Positions 24,028 to 33,311 are shown, numbered from the stretch's first letter. The stretch is DNA of 64,000 nt from Halobacillus_B rhizosphaerae (GCF_046719735.1 NZ_JAUTWQ010000003.1:199855-263854), one strand, 5' to 3'. Notes: generated by a model not told the origin, from the sequence alone. Made by a program: numbers and translations.

Positions 24028-25590
24028 ATGTCCAAATTGGATTTATCCCAATTCGAGAAGAAATTGATTGTCCGCAATACACAGGACGGAGATCTGGAAC
24101 AGCTGTTAGAATTACAGAAAGTCTGTTTTCAAAATATGGAGCCCTGGAAAAGGGAACATCTGGAAAGTCACTTAACCCATTTTCCAGAAGGGCAGTTTGT
24201 AGTCGAATATGATAAAGAGATTATTGGCAGCTGCTCGAGCTTAATCGTGAACTTCGATGAATATGATGATAAACATACGTGGGACGATATCACTGACGAA
24301 GGGTACATTTCTAATCATGATCCAGAAGGGTATAACCTGTATGGCATAGAGGTCATGGTTCATCCTGAATTCAGAGGGATGAAAATCGGAAGGCGGCTGT
24401 ACGAAGCAAGAAAAGATTTGGCAAGAGAGTTAAATTTAAAAAGTATTATTATTGGCGGCAGGATCCCCAATTACCATAAATATGAGCAGGAGATGACGCC
24501 CAGAGAATATGTAGAGGAAGTCCGTGCCCAAAACATATTTGATCCTGTACTAACTTTCCAAATTATTAATGGTTTTACTGTGATGAGGATCAATCCTGAC
24601 TACCTGCCAGATGATCAAATGTCTTTAAAATATGCGACATTAATGGAATGGAATAATATTGATTACCGGGCAAGAACAAAACGCCACTTTAAAACGAGTT
24701 ACCCAGTTCGAATTATGGTGATCCAATACATGATGAAAAAGATCGACAGTTTTGAGGAATTTGTTAAACAGTGTGAGTATTACGTGGACGTTGCGGCAGA
24801 TTATGGATCGGATTTCGCAGTCTTCCCGGAAATTTTCACCACCCAGCTAATGTCGTTCTTAGAAGAAAAAGTTCCCTCCAAAGCGGTGCGTAGATTATCC
24901 GAGTATACAGAAGAATATATTGAAATGTTCACTCATCTAGCGGTAAAATACAACGTTAACATTGTCGGCGGGTCCCACTTTGTGGAGGAAGATGATCATA
25001 TCTATAACATCTCTTACTTATTTAGAAGAGATGGTACCATAGAGAAACAATATAAGATCCATGTGACACCAAATGAACGCACGTGGTGGGGCATACAGCC
25101 AGGAGATGCCGTTAAAGTGTTTGATACTGATTGTGGCAAAATAGCAATCCAAATATGCTATGACATTCAATTTCCGGAGCTGGCCCGCTATGCCGTGGAC
25201 CAAGGGGCTAATATTATCTTCGTCCCGTTTTGTACAGACGATCGACAAGGGTATTTGCGCGTCCGTTATTGTGCTCAGGCAAGAGCAGTAGAAAACCAGG
25301 TATATACTGTAATTGCTGGTACTGTAGGAAACTTAACCCATGTGGAAAATATGGATATTCAATATGCTCAATCCGGCATCTTTACCCCCTCTGACTTTGA
25401 ATTTGCCAGAGATGGCGTCATAGGGGAATGTAATCCTAATATAGAAACTGTCGTAGTAGGAGATGTAGATCTGGAGATTCTTAGAAGACAGAGAAAGTCA
25501 GGTACGGTCCGCCAATTACGCGACCGGCGCCGTGACTTATTTGAATTAAACTATCGAGTAGATACCGAAGTTAAGCCAGAACGAACGTAA
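24028..25590 (+). CDS. yhcX: YhcX-like fusion: GNAT acetyltransferase plus carbon-nitrogen hydrolase
   Basis: 520 residues, close to B. subtilis YhcX (about 513). Residues about 12-165 are a GNAT domain (VRNTQDGDLEQLLELQKVCF; acetyl-CoA loop VHPEFRGMKIGRRLYEARK). Residues about 225-505 are a nitrilase-superfamily domain with the Glu-Lys-Cys triad: Glu in FAVFPEIFTT, Lys in EKQYKIHVTPNE, Cys in KIAIQICYDIQFPE. Such fusions probably hydrolyse an amide or carbamoyl compound; the substrate is not established. The SDR gene follows after 14 nt, so the pair is likely an operon. yhcX and yhcYZ are also near neighbours in B. subtilis. Confidence 0.9.
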   Translation: MSKLDLSQFEKKLIVRNTQDGDLEQLLELQKVCFQNMEPWKREHLESHLTHFPEGQFVVEYDKEIIGSCSSLIVNFDEYDDKHTWDDITDEGYISNHDPEGYNLYGIEVMVHPEFRGMKIGRRLYEARKDLARELNLKSIIIGGRIPNYHKYEQEMTPREYVEEVRAQNIFDPVLTFQIINGFTVMRINPDYLPDDQMSLKYATLMEWNNIDYRARTKRHFKTSYPVRIMVIQYMMKKIDSFEEFVKQCEYYVDVAADYGSDFAVFPEIFTTQLMSFLEEKVPSKAVRRLSEYTEEYIEMFTHLAVKYNVNIVGGSHFVEEDDHIYNISYLFRRDGTIEKQYKIHVTPNERTWWGIQPGDAVKVFDTDCGKIAIQICYDIQFPELARYAVDQGANIIFVPFCTDDRQGYLRVRYCAQARAVENQVYTVIAGTVGNLTHVENMDIQYAQSGIFTPSDFEFARDGVIGECNPNIETVVVGDVDLEILRRQRKSGTVRQLRDRRRDLFELNYRVDTEVKPERT

Positions 25591-25604
25591 GGAGAGAAGA
25601 AATT

Positions 25605-26330
25605 ATGCTGAAAGATCAAGTGGCTATTATAACCGGAGCCTCAAGAGGGATAGGTAAGGAAGTAGCAATTCAATTAGCCGAGCAAGGAGTAAAGCTTGCG
25701 ATACTAGGTAGTTCTGATGAAGTTCATGCAACGAAAGAAGAAATCAACAGCAAAGGGTATTCCGATATCTTATCCTTTACAGCTGATGTAACAAGTGAAA
25801 ATGAAGTTGACCATGTGGTTCATGCCACAAAGAACGCCTTTGGGCGGATCGATATATTAATTAACAACGCCGGAATAGGAAAGTTCAAACCTGTCGAAGA
25901 GGTGACTGTGGAGGAATGGCGTAAGACGTATGAAGTTAATGTTCAAGGTGTTTTTCTAGCTACTAAAGCAGTGCTGCCCCAAATGAAAAAACAAAAATTC
26001 GGCACGATTCTGACGGTCGCTTCCGATGTCTCGCGTTATACCATTCCTGAAGGCGGCTCACTCTATACTTCCACTAAATATGCAGTTCAAGGATTTATGG
26101 GTTCTGTGGCCCAGGAAGTTCGCAGCTATGGAATTCGAGCAGGAACCGTAAACCCGGGAATGGTGGATACGTATTTTGCGGATAGCAGCCAGGGAGACGC
26201 TGAAAAAGAGAAATGGTTGAAGGTACAGGATGTAGCTGAGGCCATCCTTTACATGGCTGGTGCTCCCAAGCATATGATGATTGATGAGTTGCACTTACAT
26301 CCTATCATCCAGGAATATCCTAGAGTATAG
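25605..26330 (+). CDS. Short-chain dehydrogenase/reductase (SDR)
   Basis: 241 residues, classical SDR. Cofactor loop TGASRGIG (residues about 10-17), the NNAG motif in ILINNAGIG, a Ser in VASDVSRYT, and the catalytic Y-x-x-x-K in YTSTKYAVQG. NADPH preference is suggested by S-R after the first Gly but is not decisive. Resembles 3-oxoacyl-ACP reductase-like (FabG-type) enzymes and YueD-like reductases; the substrate is unknown. It follows yhcX by 14 nt with GGAGAG and ends at a terminator. Confidence 0.85.
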   Translation: MLKDQVAIITGASRGIGKEVAIQLAEQGVKLAILGSSDEVHATKEEINSKGYSDILSFTADVTSENEVDHVVHATKNAFGRIDILINNAGIGKFKPVEEVTVEEWRKTYEVNVQGVFLATKAVLPQMKKQKFGTILTVASDVSRYTIPEGGSLYTSTKYAVQGFMGSVAQEVRSYGIRAGTVNPGMVDTYFADSSQGDAEKEKWLKVQDVAEAILYMAGAPKHMMIDELHLHPIIQEYPRV

Positions 26331-26367
26331 ATGGGTTCTGAACGTCAACCGTAAGAATGTGTTCCTC

Positions 26368-26408
26368 AGAAAACCCGGCCTTGTAATTTTACATAGGGCG
26401 GGTTTTCT
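26368..26408 (+). terminator. Terminator of yhcX-SDR
   Basis: AGAAAACCCG / CGGGTTTTCT stem with an extended inner pairing and a loop of about 20 nt. The T-run lies inside the stem's right arm. Confidence 0.7.
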
Positions 26409-26522
26409 AATGTTTCATAATAGACTTTTGTCGTGCCCATCCGCGCGCTTCTGCTTTAGGTTTATTTCGCTCATGATATAATAAATTCAAAACGAACGGG
26501 CCGGCTGGAAGGAGGTTGACGG

Positions 26523-27947
26523 ATGTCATCTCAATTAGAAACGTTGAAAAATATTGCTGAATTGCTGAATCAATCGACTAGCAGACGAGTATTAAGTGAT
26601 GTATTGCAAGCCTTTATCTCCATGACCCAGTTTGAAACCGGATGGATCTTTCTTGAACAGGGCGGGGTCGTCAAGCTGGAAGCGGATGTTGGTCTACCGC
26701 CTGCACTTAAGCAAAATGATAAGGAATTGATGTGCGGAGAAGACTGTCATTGTGTTTCTCGGTATAAAAATAGACGATTAACACAAGCCACCAACATTAT
26801 TGCTTGTAAACGAATAGAGAAAGCTCGGGAGCATGGCAGCGGCGAAACGTGTGGAGTTACTCATCATGCTACAGTTCCTCTTCAAACCCCGAACCGGTTA
26901 TACGGTTTGTTTAATGTAGCTGCAAAAAATCGTGAGAATTATACCGAAGACCTGGAATTACTGGAATCCATCGCATTACAAATGGGAACAGCATTGGAGC
27001 GGATTGAGCGGTTTGAGAAAGAAGAAGAAAGAAATACGCTTTTAACTAAGGCACACTTGTTTACGAGAAAAATTCAGGAAGCGAGAGATTCATTTGCTCT
27101 ACAGGAGATGATTCAGGAAGGCATGGAACAACTATTTCCCTCGTCGAAGGTCAGGATTAATAAGAAGGCGGAATATGATGACAAGCGTCTGCAAGGATGG
27201 ATTAATCGATTTTCTTTTCTGGACATATCAGCTGATACTCCTTTTTCTATTCAGGAGCGAGAGATTTTTGACTTATTAATGGAATACATAAAAGTGTCAT
27301 GGAAGCAGCTTCTGTTGAGTGACAAGGAAAAAGACATTGCTCGCAGAGAAGAGCGCGGGCGTTTAGCACAGGATCTGCATGATTCCGTAAACCAACTGCT
27401 GTTTTCTATAGTTTTAACTTCTAAAGCGGCAGAGGGAACGGTAGATAAAGATTCTCCTTTGTATGAACAAATGAACTATATTCATGAATTATCTGCTCAG
27501 GCGCTCGCAGAAATGCGCTCCCTCATTGCCAAGCAGAAAGGAGAACGTCTAGAATCGGGTGTTTTCGCAGAGCTTTCTCATTATGCTGCTACAATTGGTA
27601 TTCATTTAAAGGGGCAGTCCTCAGGCACTTTTTCCATCCCTTATGAAGTGGAAGAGGCTTTGCTTAGAATTGGTCAGGAAGCTCTTCACAATGTACATAA
27701 ACATTCGGGAGTGAAAGAAGTCGAACTGAATCTGGTGAAGCATAAGAATAAAGTGGAGATGACGATTGAAGATCACGGGAGTGGCTTTGATTATAACAAT
27801 GCCGTTCATACTCCCTCTTTCGGTCTGTCAGGGATGGAACAGCGAACAGCCAGCTATAAGGGTCAGTTTGAAATTCAAAGTGAAAAAGGGAAAGGTACCA
27901 AGATTTTTGTGGATATACCATTTGAGGTGAATAAAGATGACGATTAA
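26523..27947 (+). CDS. yhcY: YhcY-like GAF sensor histidine kinase (NarL/DegS type) with cysteine cluster
   Basis: 474 residues, cytosolic. N-terminal GAF domain (about 1-160) with C71, C75, C77 (LMCGEDCHCVS), C95 (IIACKRIE) and C110 (ETCGVTHH), a set suited to metal or Fe-S binding. A coiled linker leads to HisKA_3 with the phosphorylated H286 in RLAQDLHDSVNQLLF. HATPase_c: EEALLRIGQEALHNVHKHSG (N box) and DHGSGFD, GLSGM (G boxes). The family phosphorylates NarL-type regulators; staphylococcal AirS is a related redox sensor with a cluster. No TM segments. Overlaps the yhcZ start by 11 nt. Longer than B. subtilis YhcY. Confidence 0.88.
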   Translation: MSSQLETLKNIAELLNQSTSRRVLSDVLQAFISMTQFETGWIFLEQGGVVKLEADVGLPPALKQNDKELMCGEDCHCVSRYKNRRLTQATNIIACKRIEKAREHGSGETCGVTHHATVPLQTPNRLYGLFNVAAKNRENYTEDLELLESIALQMGTALERIERFEKEEERNTLLTKAHLFTRKIQEARDSFALQEMIQEGMEQLFPSSKVRINKKAEYDDKRLQGWINRFSFLDISADTPFSIQEREIFDLLMEYIKVSWKQLLLSDKEKDIARREERGRLAQDLHDSVNQLLFSIVLTSKAAEGTVDKDSPLYEQMNYIHELSAQALAEMRSLIAKQKGERLESGVFAELSHYAATIGIHLKGQSSGTFSIPYEVEEALLRIGQEALHNVHKHSGVKEVELNLVKHKNKVEMTIEDHGSGFDYNNAVHTPSFGLSGMEQRTASYKGQFEIQSEKGKGTKIFVDIPFEVNKDDD

Positions 27948-28584
27948 CATTTTAATAGCAGATGATCATGAGGTTGTCCGAAAAGGTCTGATATTTTTCT
28001 TTCAAACCCAGAAGGATATCCATGTGGCAGCTGAAGCTGGGGACGGGAAGCAAGTACTGGAAATATTAGAAGACACCGGTCACCAAGTGGATGTGGTACT
28101 TCTGGATATTCAAATGCCTGAATTAGACGGGATTGAAACGGCCAAGCAAATCAAATTACAGTTTCCCGCGATTAAAGTTATTATGCTTACCAGCTTTTCT
28201 GATTATGATACCGTTATTCCGGCGGTTCAATCAGGAGCTGCAGGCTATCAATTGAAAGATATTGCACCAGATCAGCTAGCCGATGTCATTCGCCGAGTCA
28301 ACAATGGCGAAACGATGATCGATTCAAAAGCGGCAACACAGCTGATGACTCATGTTACGGGCGCAAGCCAAAAAGATGAAGCAAAACGATTGGATGAATT
28401 AACTAAACGAGAAAAAGATGTGCTGAAGGTTGTCATGGAAGGGTTAAGTAATAAAGAAATTGCAAAACGGTTATTCATTACGGAAAAAACAGTTAAAACG
28501 CATTTATCTAATATTTTTTCTAAGCTTGAAGTACATGACCGCACTCAGGCTGCTTTGTTTGGAGTGAAATATTTAAAAGAATAA
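27937..28584 (+). CDS. yhcZ: YhcZ-like NarL-family response regulator
   Basis: 215 residues. Receiver domain: acidic pocket IADDHE (D9, D10), phospho-acceptor D57 in VVLLDIQMPELDG, T and K switch residues in LTSFSD and QLKDI. The LuxR-type HTH at about 148-210 has LTKREKDVLKVVMEGLSNKE, then IAKRLFITEKTVKTHLSNIF. It is the partner of the overlapping kinase. Target genes are unknown; a direct link between redox sensing and this regulator is inferred from the kinase cysteines. Confidence 0.92.
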   Translation: MTINILIADDHEVVRKGLIFFFQTQKDIHVAAEAGDGKQVLEILEDTGHQVDVVLLDIQMPELDGIETAKQIKLQFPAIKVIMLTSFSDYDTVIPAVQSGAAGYQLKDIAPDQLADVIRRVNNGETMIDSKAATQLMTHVTGASQKDEAKRLDELTKREKDVLKVVMEGLSNKEIAKRLFITEKTVKTHLSNIFSKLEVHDRTQAALFGVKYLKE

Positions 28585-28654
28585 ACTGAGGCAGGTACAT
28601 CGTCCGCCAATTTAAACACGAACAAGGCCTTCACCTTCTGAAATTTAAAAAGAC

Positions 28655-28690
28655 AAAAAATCCGAACGATGCGTATCATCGTCCGGATTT
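28655..28690 (-). terminator. Terminator of yhdB (convergent with yhcZ)
   Basis: Near-perfect inverted repeat AAATCCGGACGATG ... CATCGTTCGGATTT, followed on the - strand by TTTGTCTTTTTAAATTT. It may also serve yhcZ weakly. Confidence 0.75.
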
Positions 28691-28729
28691 AGTAAAGGCT
28701 TATGGACTTCTGTCCCTGCCAATTGCTTA

Positions 28730-28963
28730 TTAAAGATATACTTCATGGGGTGCCGTAGCTTGCGCGTGATCAATATATTGAAGAAGATTTTCATGACACT
28801 CTAATAAGCTGCTTTCGTGACCGGGGTAGTAACTGGCATGAAGGAACGCTTCAATTTTCTTCGATAAGAATTGATCGCGTGTTCGTACCATTAGAACGAG
28901 TAAGTCATCCCATTGCCCCCAGATCATGAAATGCAGCGCTTTGTCATAATCTCGATAATTCAT
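28730..28963 (-). CDS. yhdB: YhdB-like small protein
   Basis: 77 residues. NYRDYDKALHFMIWGQWDDL, then LVLMVRTRDQFLSKKIEAFLHA matches the YhdB family (80-residue, conserved in Bacillaceae, function unknown). The start at 28963 (MNYRDYD) is preferred because AAGGATGTGG precedes it; three further codons upstream are in frame. Its position next to yhcYZ agrees with B. subtilis gene order. Confidence 0.7.
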   Translation of the reverse strand: MNYRDYDKALHFMIWGQWDDLLVLMVRTRDQFLSKKIEAFLHASYYPGHESSLLECHENLLQYIDHAQATAPHEVYL

Positions 28964-29152
28964 GGGCCACATCCTTAGTGGTAAAGGATTAAGGTTATTA
29001 TGTCCTTCGAGCAGATTTTTGAACCAGAAAGTTCATCACAATTATAGATAAAACGACATCTTTTACATATCTTTACCTCAATTGGATATTTTTTTGTTAT
29101 GATGGTATGGAAATCATTTGAATAACCTTTACGACCCTGGAAGGAGAAGAAG

Positions 29153-29620
29153 ATGATGACCGAGAAACAACTGCTTTTCGTCAATTTAGGCGGGGTCATC
29201 ACATTTGGATTGTTTTTGCTGCTTAGTTTATTGATTCAAAATGCTGCGTCAACTCAACATGTGATGATTCTGCTTAGCGAAATCATAGGAGGATTAACCT
29301 TTGCCGCAGCCATTATTTCCATCGTTTATATGAAGACCCGAAAGAGATGGTTTCCCGTCTCAGTGCTTTCATTTTTAAGCATATGGTTCGTTTATATGAT
29401 TGGTTACGAAATTGGAATTGATTCTTCCTCCAGCCATTCCTGGATATGGTTCCTGATTTTTTACATAACGGCTGGTGTTAGTATCTATTTTCTTAAAAAG
29501 TCTTATCAAATCATGGAAGGGAATTTCAAACTGTTTCCTGCTTTTTTTATGTTTTTTAATTCGATGCTGATTGTTTATATGATATTTCTGACAATTTGGT
29601 GGAACCTTCCTTTTCTATAG
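29153..29620 (+). CDS. Multi-pass membrane protein of unknown function
   Basis: 155 residues with five likely TM helices (about 9-30, 38-58, 66-85, 97-117, 125-150), short loops and little conserved charge. No family recognised. GGAAGGAG precedes the ATG pair. It is monocistronic with its own terminator. The - strand has only the yhdB upstream region, so divergent control is possible. Confidence 0.75.
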   Translation: MMTEKQLLFVNLGGVITFGLFLLLSLLIQNAASTQHVMILLSEIIGGLTFAAAIISIVYMKTRKRWFPVSVLSFLSIWFVYMIGYEIGIDSSSSHSWIWFLIFYITAGVSIYFLKKSYQIMEGNFKLFPAFFMFFNSMLIVYMIFLTIWWNLPFL

Positions 29621-29636
29621 TCAGTGTCTTTTAACG

Positions 29637-29661
29637 GCCTTCTTTTTGAAGGCTTTTTTTT
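29637..29661 (+). terminator. Terminator
   Basis: GCCTTC / GAAGGC stem with a TTTTT loop, then eight T. Confidence 0.85.
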
Positions 29662-29742
29662 ATACCTTGCTTACAGAAGCTGCCGCATATTAATGATTCA
29701 ATAACGCATACTAAAGCTAAGCTGCTAAGGAGGTATGACAAC

Positions 29743-30282
29743 ATGAAAGTAAAAGCATTTGCATTGGGTCTAGTAGCTGTAACTTCACTTGCTGCCTGTC
29801 AAGCAGAGCAGGGGCAAGGAACAAATGACCACAATAATGGCGTTCAAAATACTACTTTTGAACGTTCAGCAGACGACATGTATGGTCGCGGCAATAATGC
29901 CAATCGTTATGATAACGATATGAACATGGTGCACAACACCAATTATGATGTTGCCAAAGAAGCTGCCAATCGTATAGAGAGCAAAGTAGATGGCGTTGAT
30001 CACGCGTATGTTTTAAAAACCCGTGATAATGCTTATGTGGCAGCCGTATTAAAGAATAAAAATGGTAAATCCGCAGAGTTAACAGATAAGGTGGAGAAAC
30101 AAATTAAACAAGCAGTGAAATCCGCCGACTCTGATATCAATAATGTGTATGTTTCAACAAATCCGGATTTTGTTGATTTAACAAACAATTATGTAAGTGA
30201 CGTGAAAAATGGGGAGCCGATTCAAGGGTTCTTTCAGCAATTTGGTCAAATGACAAAGCGTATCTTTCCTAATGCCCAATAA
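29743..30282 (+). CDS. yhcN: YhcN/YlaJ-family sporulation lipoprotein
   Basis: 179 residues. Signal peptide with lipobox VTSLAAC (Cys19), then an Asn/Gly/Asp-rich linker and the YhcN/YlaJ domain (KEAANRIESKVDGVDHAYVL, AAVLKNKNGKSAELTDKVEK). In B. subtilis YhcN is a forespore-expressed inner-membrane lipoprotein of the spore. Length and architecture fit. It starts after AAGGAGG. No obvious sigma-G promoter could be assigned with confidence in the gap. Confidence 0.85.
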   Translation: MKVKAFALGLVAVTSLAACQAEQGQGTNDHNNGVQNTTFERSADDMYGRGNNANRYDNDMNMVHNTNYDVAKEAANRIESKVDGVDHAYVLKTRDNAYVAAVLKNKNGKSAELTDKVEKQIKQAVKSADSDINNVYVSTNPDFVDLTNNYVSDVKNGEPIQGFFQQFGQMTKRIFPNAQ

Positions 30283-30298
30283 GCGTCTATAATGATTA

Positions 30299-30336
30299 AC
30301 CAGATATCCTTACATGGATTTCTGGTCTTTTTTTTG
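30299..30336 (+). terminator. Terminator of yhcN
   Basis: ACCAGATATCC / GGATTTCTGGT stem with one interior mismatch, followed by CTTTTTTTT. Confidence 0.85.
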
Positions 30337-30380
30337 TGTAGGACATTCTGGAAGAAATTTAAGAATTCTTTTGGATGGGC

Positions 30381-30408
30381 TTGATTATTTCATTAAAAGT
30401 TGTATAAT
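30381..30408 (+). promoter_or_regulatory. Promoter of the TetR-yhgE unit
   Basis: TTGATT, 16 nt, TATAAT. The transcription start would fall near 30415, so the operator at 30424-30446 lies in the initially transcribed region. Confidence 0.6.
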
Positions 30409-30423
30409 CAGATTTAGACAAAA

Positions 30424-30446
30424 TGACTAAAACGTTCAATTGGTCA
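30424..30446 (+). promoter_or_regulatory. TetR-type operator 1
   Basis: Inverted repeat TGACTAA, 9 nt, TTGGTCA (23 bp) just after the promoter and before the TetR gene. A second repeat with the same length and half-site spacing precedes yhgE. Confidence 0.65.
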
Positions 30447-30458
30447 GGTGGTGGATAA

Positions 30459-31034
30459 ATGACAGTAGATCGAAAACAAGAAATTTTGCAGGCTGCCCGG
30501 CATTCATTTGCTACTTTTGGCTATAAAGCAACAACAATGGACCATGTAGCAAAGGCAGCTAATGTCGGAAAAGGAACAATTTATAATTTCTTCAAGAACA
30601 AAGAAGAGTTATTTCAGGAAATTATTGGAGAATTATTGAAGGAAATGAAACAGAACGCGGAAACTAACCTTCCGGATAACTGCCGATTTCAAGAGAAAGT
30701 CCATCTTGCTCTTTATGGGCTGCTGGAATTCCGAAGAAGTAATCCGCTAATGGTCAAACTCGTTCAAGAGGCCAAAGAAATTGGTACGGGCCCTGTAAAG
30801 CAGGCACTTGCTCATGAGGAAGGTGTCATTATTGATTATTTACGTAAGGAAATTAATCAAGCGATAGAACAAGGAGATATTCGTTCCTGTCATCCTGATA
30901 TGACCGCATTTATGATGTATAAATTATATACGGCATTTACTATTGACTGGGAAGAAAATCACGCCCCGCTTCAAAAAGCAGAAGTTGCCCATTATTTTGA
31001 TGAATATGTATTTAAAGGATTGTCACCTTCATGA
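30459..31034 (+). CDS. yhgD: YhgD-like TetR/AcrR-family regulator
   Basis: 191 residues. HTH pattern ILQAARHSFATFGYKATTMD, then HVAKAANVGKGTIYNFFKNK. The C-terminal domain is of the YhgD type. In B. subtilis yhgD precedes yhgE, and the pairing is the same here. Two matching 23-bp palindromes, one before this gene and one before yhgE, suggest it represses both. GTGG-type ribosome site precedes the ATG. Confidence 0.85.
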   Translation: MTVDRKQEILQAARHSFATFGYKATTMDHVAKAANVGKGTIYNFFKNKEELFQEIIGELLKEMKQNAETNLPDNCRFQEKVHLALYGLLEFRRSNPLMVKLVQEAKEIGTGPVKQALAHEEGVIIDYLRKEINQAIEQGDIRSCHPDMTAFMMYKLYTAFTIDWEENHAPLQKAEVAHYFDEYVFKGLSPS

Positions 31035-31058
31035 TAATCCTTTTCTATTGGAGTCAAA

Positions 31059-31081
31059 TGACTATATGAACAAAATAGTCA
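31059..31081 (+). promoter_or_regulatory. TetR-type operator 2, before yhgE
   Basis: Perfect inverted repeat TGACTAT, 9 nt, ATAGTCA (23 bp). Same geometry as operator 1; both spacers contain GAAC or GTTC. Placed 22 nt before the yhgE start. Confidence 0.7.
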
Positions 31082-31103
31082 TATATTATTAGGAGGAAAC
31101 CAA

Positions 31104-33311
31104 ATGAATGGATTTAAATTATGGCTCTCTGAGCTGAAAAATCTAAAGAACAATAAAAAATTGCTTATCCCATTTATGGCAGTCTTATTGATCCCGCTCA
31201 TTTACAGCGGTGTCTTTCTCTGGGCATTCTGGAATCCATATGGCAACTTAGATCATCTACCCGTAGCCATTGTGAATTCCGATGAAGGTGCCACTTATAA
31301 TAAAGAACCTTTGGATGTGGGAGACGAATTTGTCGACCATTTGAAAGATGATGGAGATTTCGAGTACCATGTGGTCTCCAAACAAGAGGGTTATAAGGGG
31401 CTAAAGGATAAGAAATATTATATGCTCGTTGAAATTCCTCAAGATTTTTCTTCGCGGGCAACGACCATCCTTGATGAAAAGCCTAAGAAACTGCAGCTTA
31501 AGTACGTGGTCAATGAAGGGGAAAATTACGTATCGTCAAGAATTAGTGATTCGGCCTTAGATCAAATGAAGGCGAAGCTCTCCGACGAAATGACTGAAAC
31601 TTATGCAGATGCGATGTTTGATCAGTTTAATGATTTGAAAACAGGTCTAACTGACGCAAGCACGAAAGCTTCAGATTTAGAAGATGGAGCGAAAAATGTG
31701 GATGAAGGAGCCGCTGCTTTAAGAGACAAACTCAAAACGTTCACGAATAAGCAGCTGGAATTGGCTAGCGGATCACAATCCCTCAGAAACGGTGCTGCAG
31801 AGGTTGCAAGAGGCTCTCAGAAATTAAATCAGGGTCTTGGATCCCTTAACAATGGATTTGATAAGCTATTGAATGGCGCATCTCAATCAAAGCAGGGGGC
31901 GGTGCAATTAAAGCAAGGATTAGGAAAATCGAAACAGGGAGCAGCCCGGCTGGAGGAGAGTTTAAACCAGCTTGTCCAGAATTCAGCTGGTTTAAAACAG
32001 GGAACAGCAGCTCTGGGAAATTCACTAAACACCCTTAATAATGCATCCAGTACCATCAATAGTTCTGCTTCAGGTCTTTCTGCGGACATAAGCGAACTGA
32101 AAGATGAGTTGGCCCCTGTACTTGCTGAACTTCCTGAAGAAAAGCAACAAGGGATATTAGATCAGCTGAAAAATTTAAGTGAACGATCAAGTCAAATAGA
32201 AGGAACTTCCAGCAAGATAAATAAAGGGACGGAACAATTGGGCCAAACAGTTGCTGCTATTCCAGAACAAGTGAATAAACTGACAGGTGTTCAGCAGCAG
32301 ATCAAGCAGGGGGCATCAGATCTATCAGAGGGACAAGATCATTTATATTCTGGTGCAAACAAGCTGGTAGAAGGACAAAATCAATTAATTAGTGGTATGA
32401 AAACCTTTGGTGGAAAGCTAGCAAATGCCAAAAGTGGTGCCGCTGATCTCGCTTCTGGGGCAAAGCAAGTGGATGAAGGAGCTGGGGAGATTTTTAATGG
32501 TTCCAACCAATTAGCAGATGGATCTCAAAAGCTTCAGCAGGGAGCTAGTGATTTATCTAATGGGACGAACAAATTAAATTCCGGAACCAACGAATTCCAA
32601 AACAATTTGTCAGAGGCGAGTGATCAAGCAAACAGCGTAGTTACTTCAGATCGGACCAAAGAGATGATGGCAAAGCCGGTGAATGTGGATAAGAACAGCG
32701 TGAGTAAAGTGCCGAATTACGGTACAGGGTTTACGCCTTACTTTCTTTCGCTTGGGTTGTTTGTAGGAGCGCTTCTGATTACCATCGTCTTCCCCGTCCA
32801 TGAACCCTTATCTGTTCCGAAAAATGCTATGAGCTGGTTTATGAGTAAATTTGGAGTTTTGGTAGCGGCAGGAGTCATTCAGGCCGTTATCGTGTCTAGT
32901 GTCATTTTATTTGGATTGAATTTAGAAGTCAGCAGTGTTCCTTACTTCTATATGTTCAGTATTCTCACGAGCTTAACTTTCATGGCATTAATTCAAATGT
33001 TAGTGACGCCCCTTGGGAACCCGGGCCGCTTTATAGGGATTTTAATCCTCATATTGCAATTAACTACAAGTGCAGGTACATTCCCGCTTGAACTTATCCC
33101 GGCTCCTTTACAAGTGTTCCATTCCTTCTTGCCAATGACTTATTCCATAGATGGATTCAGGGCAATTATTTCTGAAGGTGCTTTCCATACTATGTGGCAG
33201 GATGCGGGAACGCTGGGCTTGTATTTGCTCGGGTTTGCTCTTGTAACAATCGGTTATTTAATGATCAAATTTAGAAAAAAATACTCTAATGAATTAAAAC
33301 AGACTGCATAA
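31104..33311 (+). CDS. yhgE: YhgE/Pip-family membrane protein
   Basis: 735 residues. One N-terminal TM helix (about 22-42), a long extracytoplasmic region, and about five C-terminal TM helices from residue 550, of ABC-2 permease type. The extracellular part (about 185-530) is a run of imperfect 7- and 14-residue repeats (such as GSQKLNQGLGSLNNGFDKLL and GASDLSEGQDHLYSGANKL), the signature of YhgE/Pip proteins, which includes phage infection protein and type VII-associated exporters. The transported compound is unknown. Paired with a TetR regulator as in B. subtilis. Confidence 0.9.
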   Translation: MNGFKLWLSELKNLKNNKKLLIPFMAVLLIPLIYSGVFLWAFWNPYGNLDHLPVAIVNSDEGATYNKEPLDVGDEFVDHLKDDGDFEYHVVSKQEGYKGLKDKKYYMLVEIPQDFSSRATTILDEKPKKLQLKYVVNEGENYVSSRISDSALDQMKAKLSDEMTETYADAMFDQFNDLKTGLTDASTKASDLEDGAKNVDEGAAALRDKLKTFTNKQLELASGSQSLRNGAAEVARGSQKLNQGLGSLNNGFDKLLNGASQSKQGAVQLKQGLGKSKQGAARLEESLNQLVQNSAGLKQGTAALGNSLNTLNNASSTINSSASGLSADISELKDELAPVLAELPEEKQQGILDQLKNLSERSSQIEGTSSKINKGTEQLGQTVAAIPEQVNKLTGVQQQIKQGASDLSEGQDHLYSGANKLVEGQNQLISGMKTFGGKLANAKSGAADLASGAKQVDEGAGEIFNGSNQLADGSQKLQQGASDLSNGTNKLNSGTNEFQNNLSEASDQANSVVTSDRTKEMMAKPVNVDKNSVSKVPNYGTGFTPYFLSLGLFVGALLITIVFPVHEPLSVPKNAMSWFMSKFGVLVAAGVIQAVIVSSVILFGLNLEVSSVPYFYMFSILTSLTFMALIQMLVTPLGNPGRFIGILILILQLTTSAGTFPLELIPAPLQVFHSFLPMTYSIDGFRAIISEGAFHTMWQDAGTLGLYLLGFALVTIGYLMIKFRKKYSNELKQTA

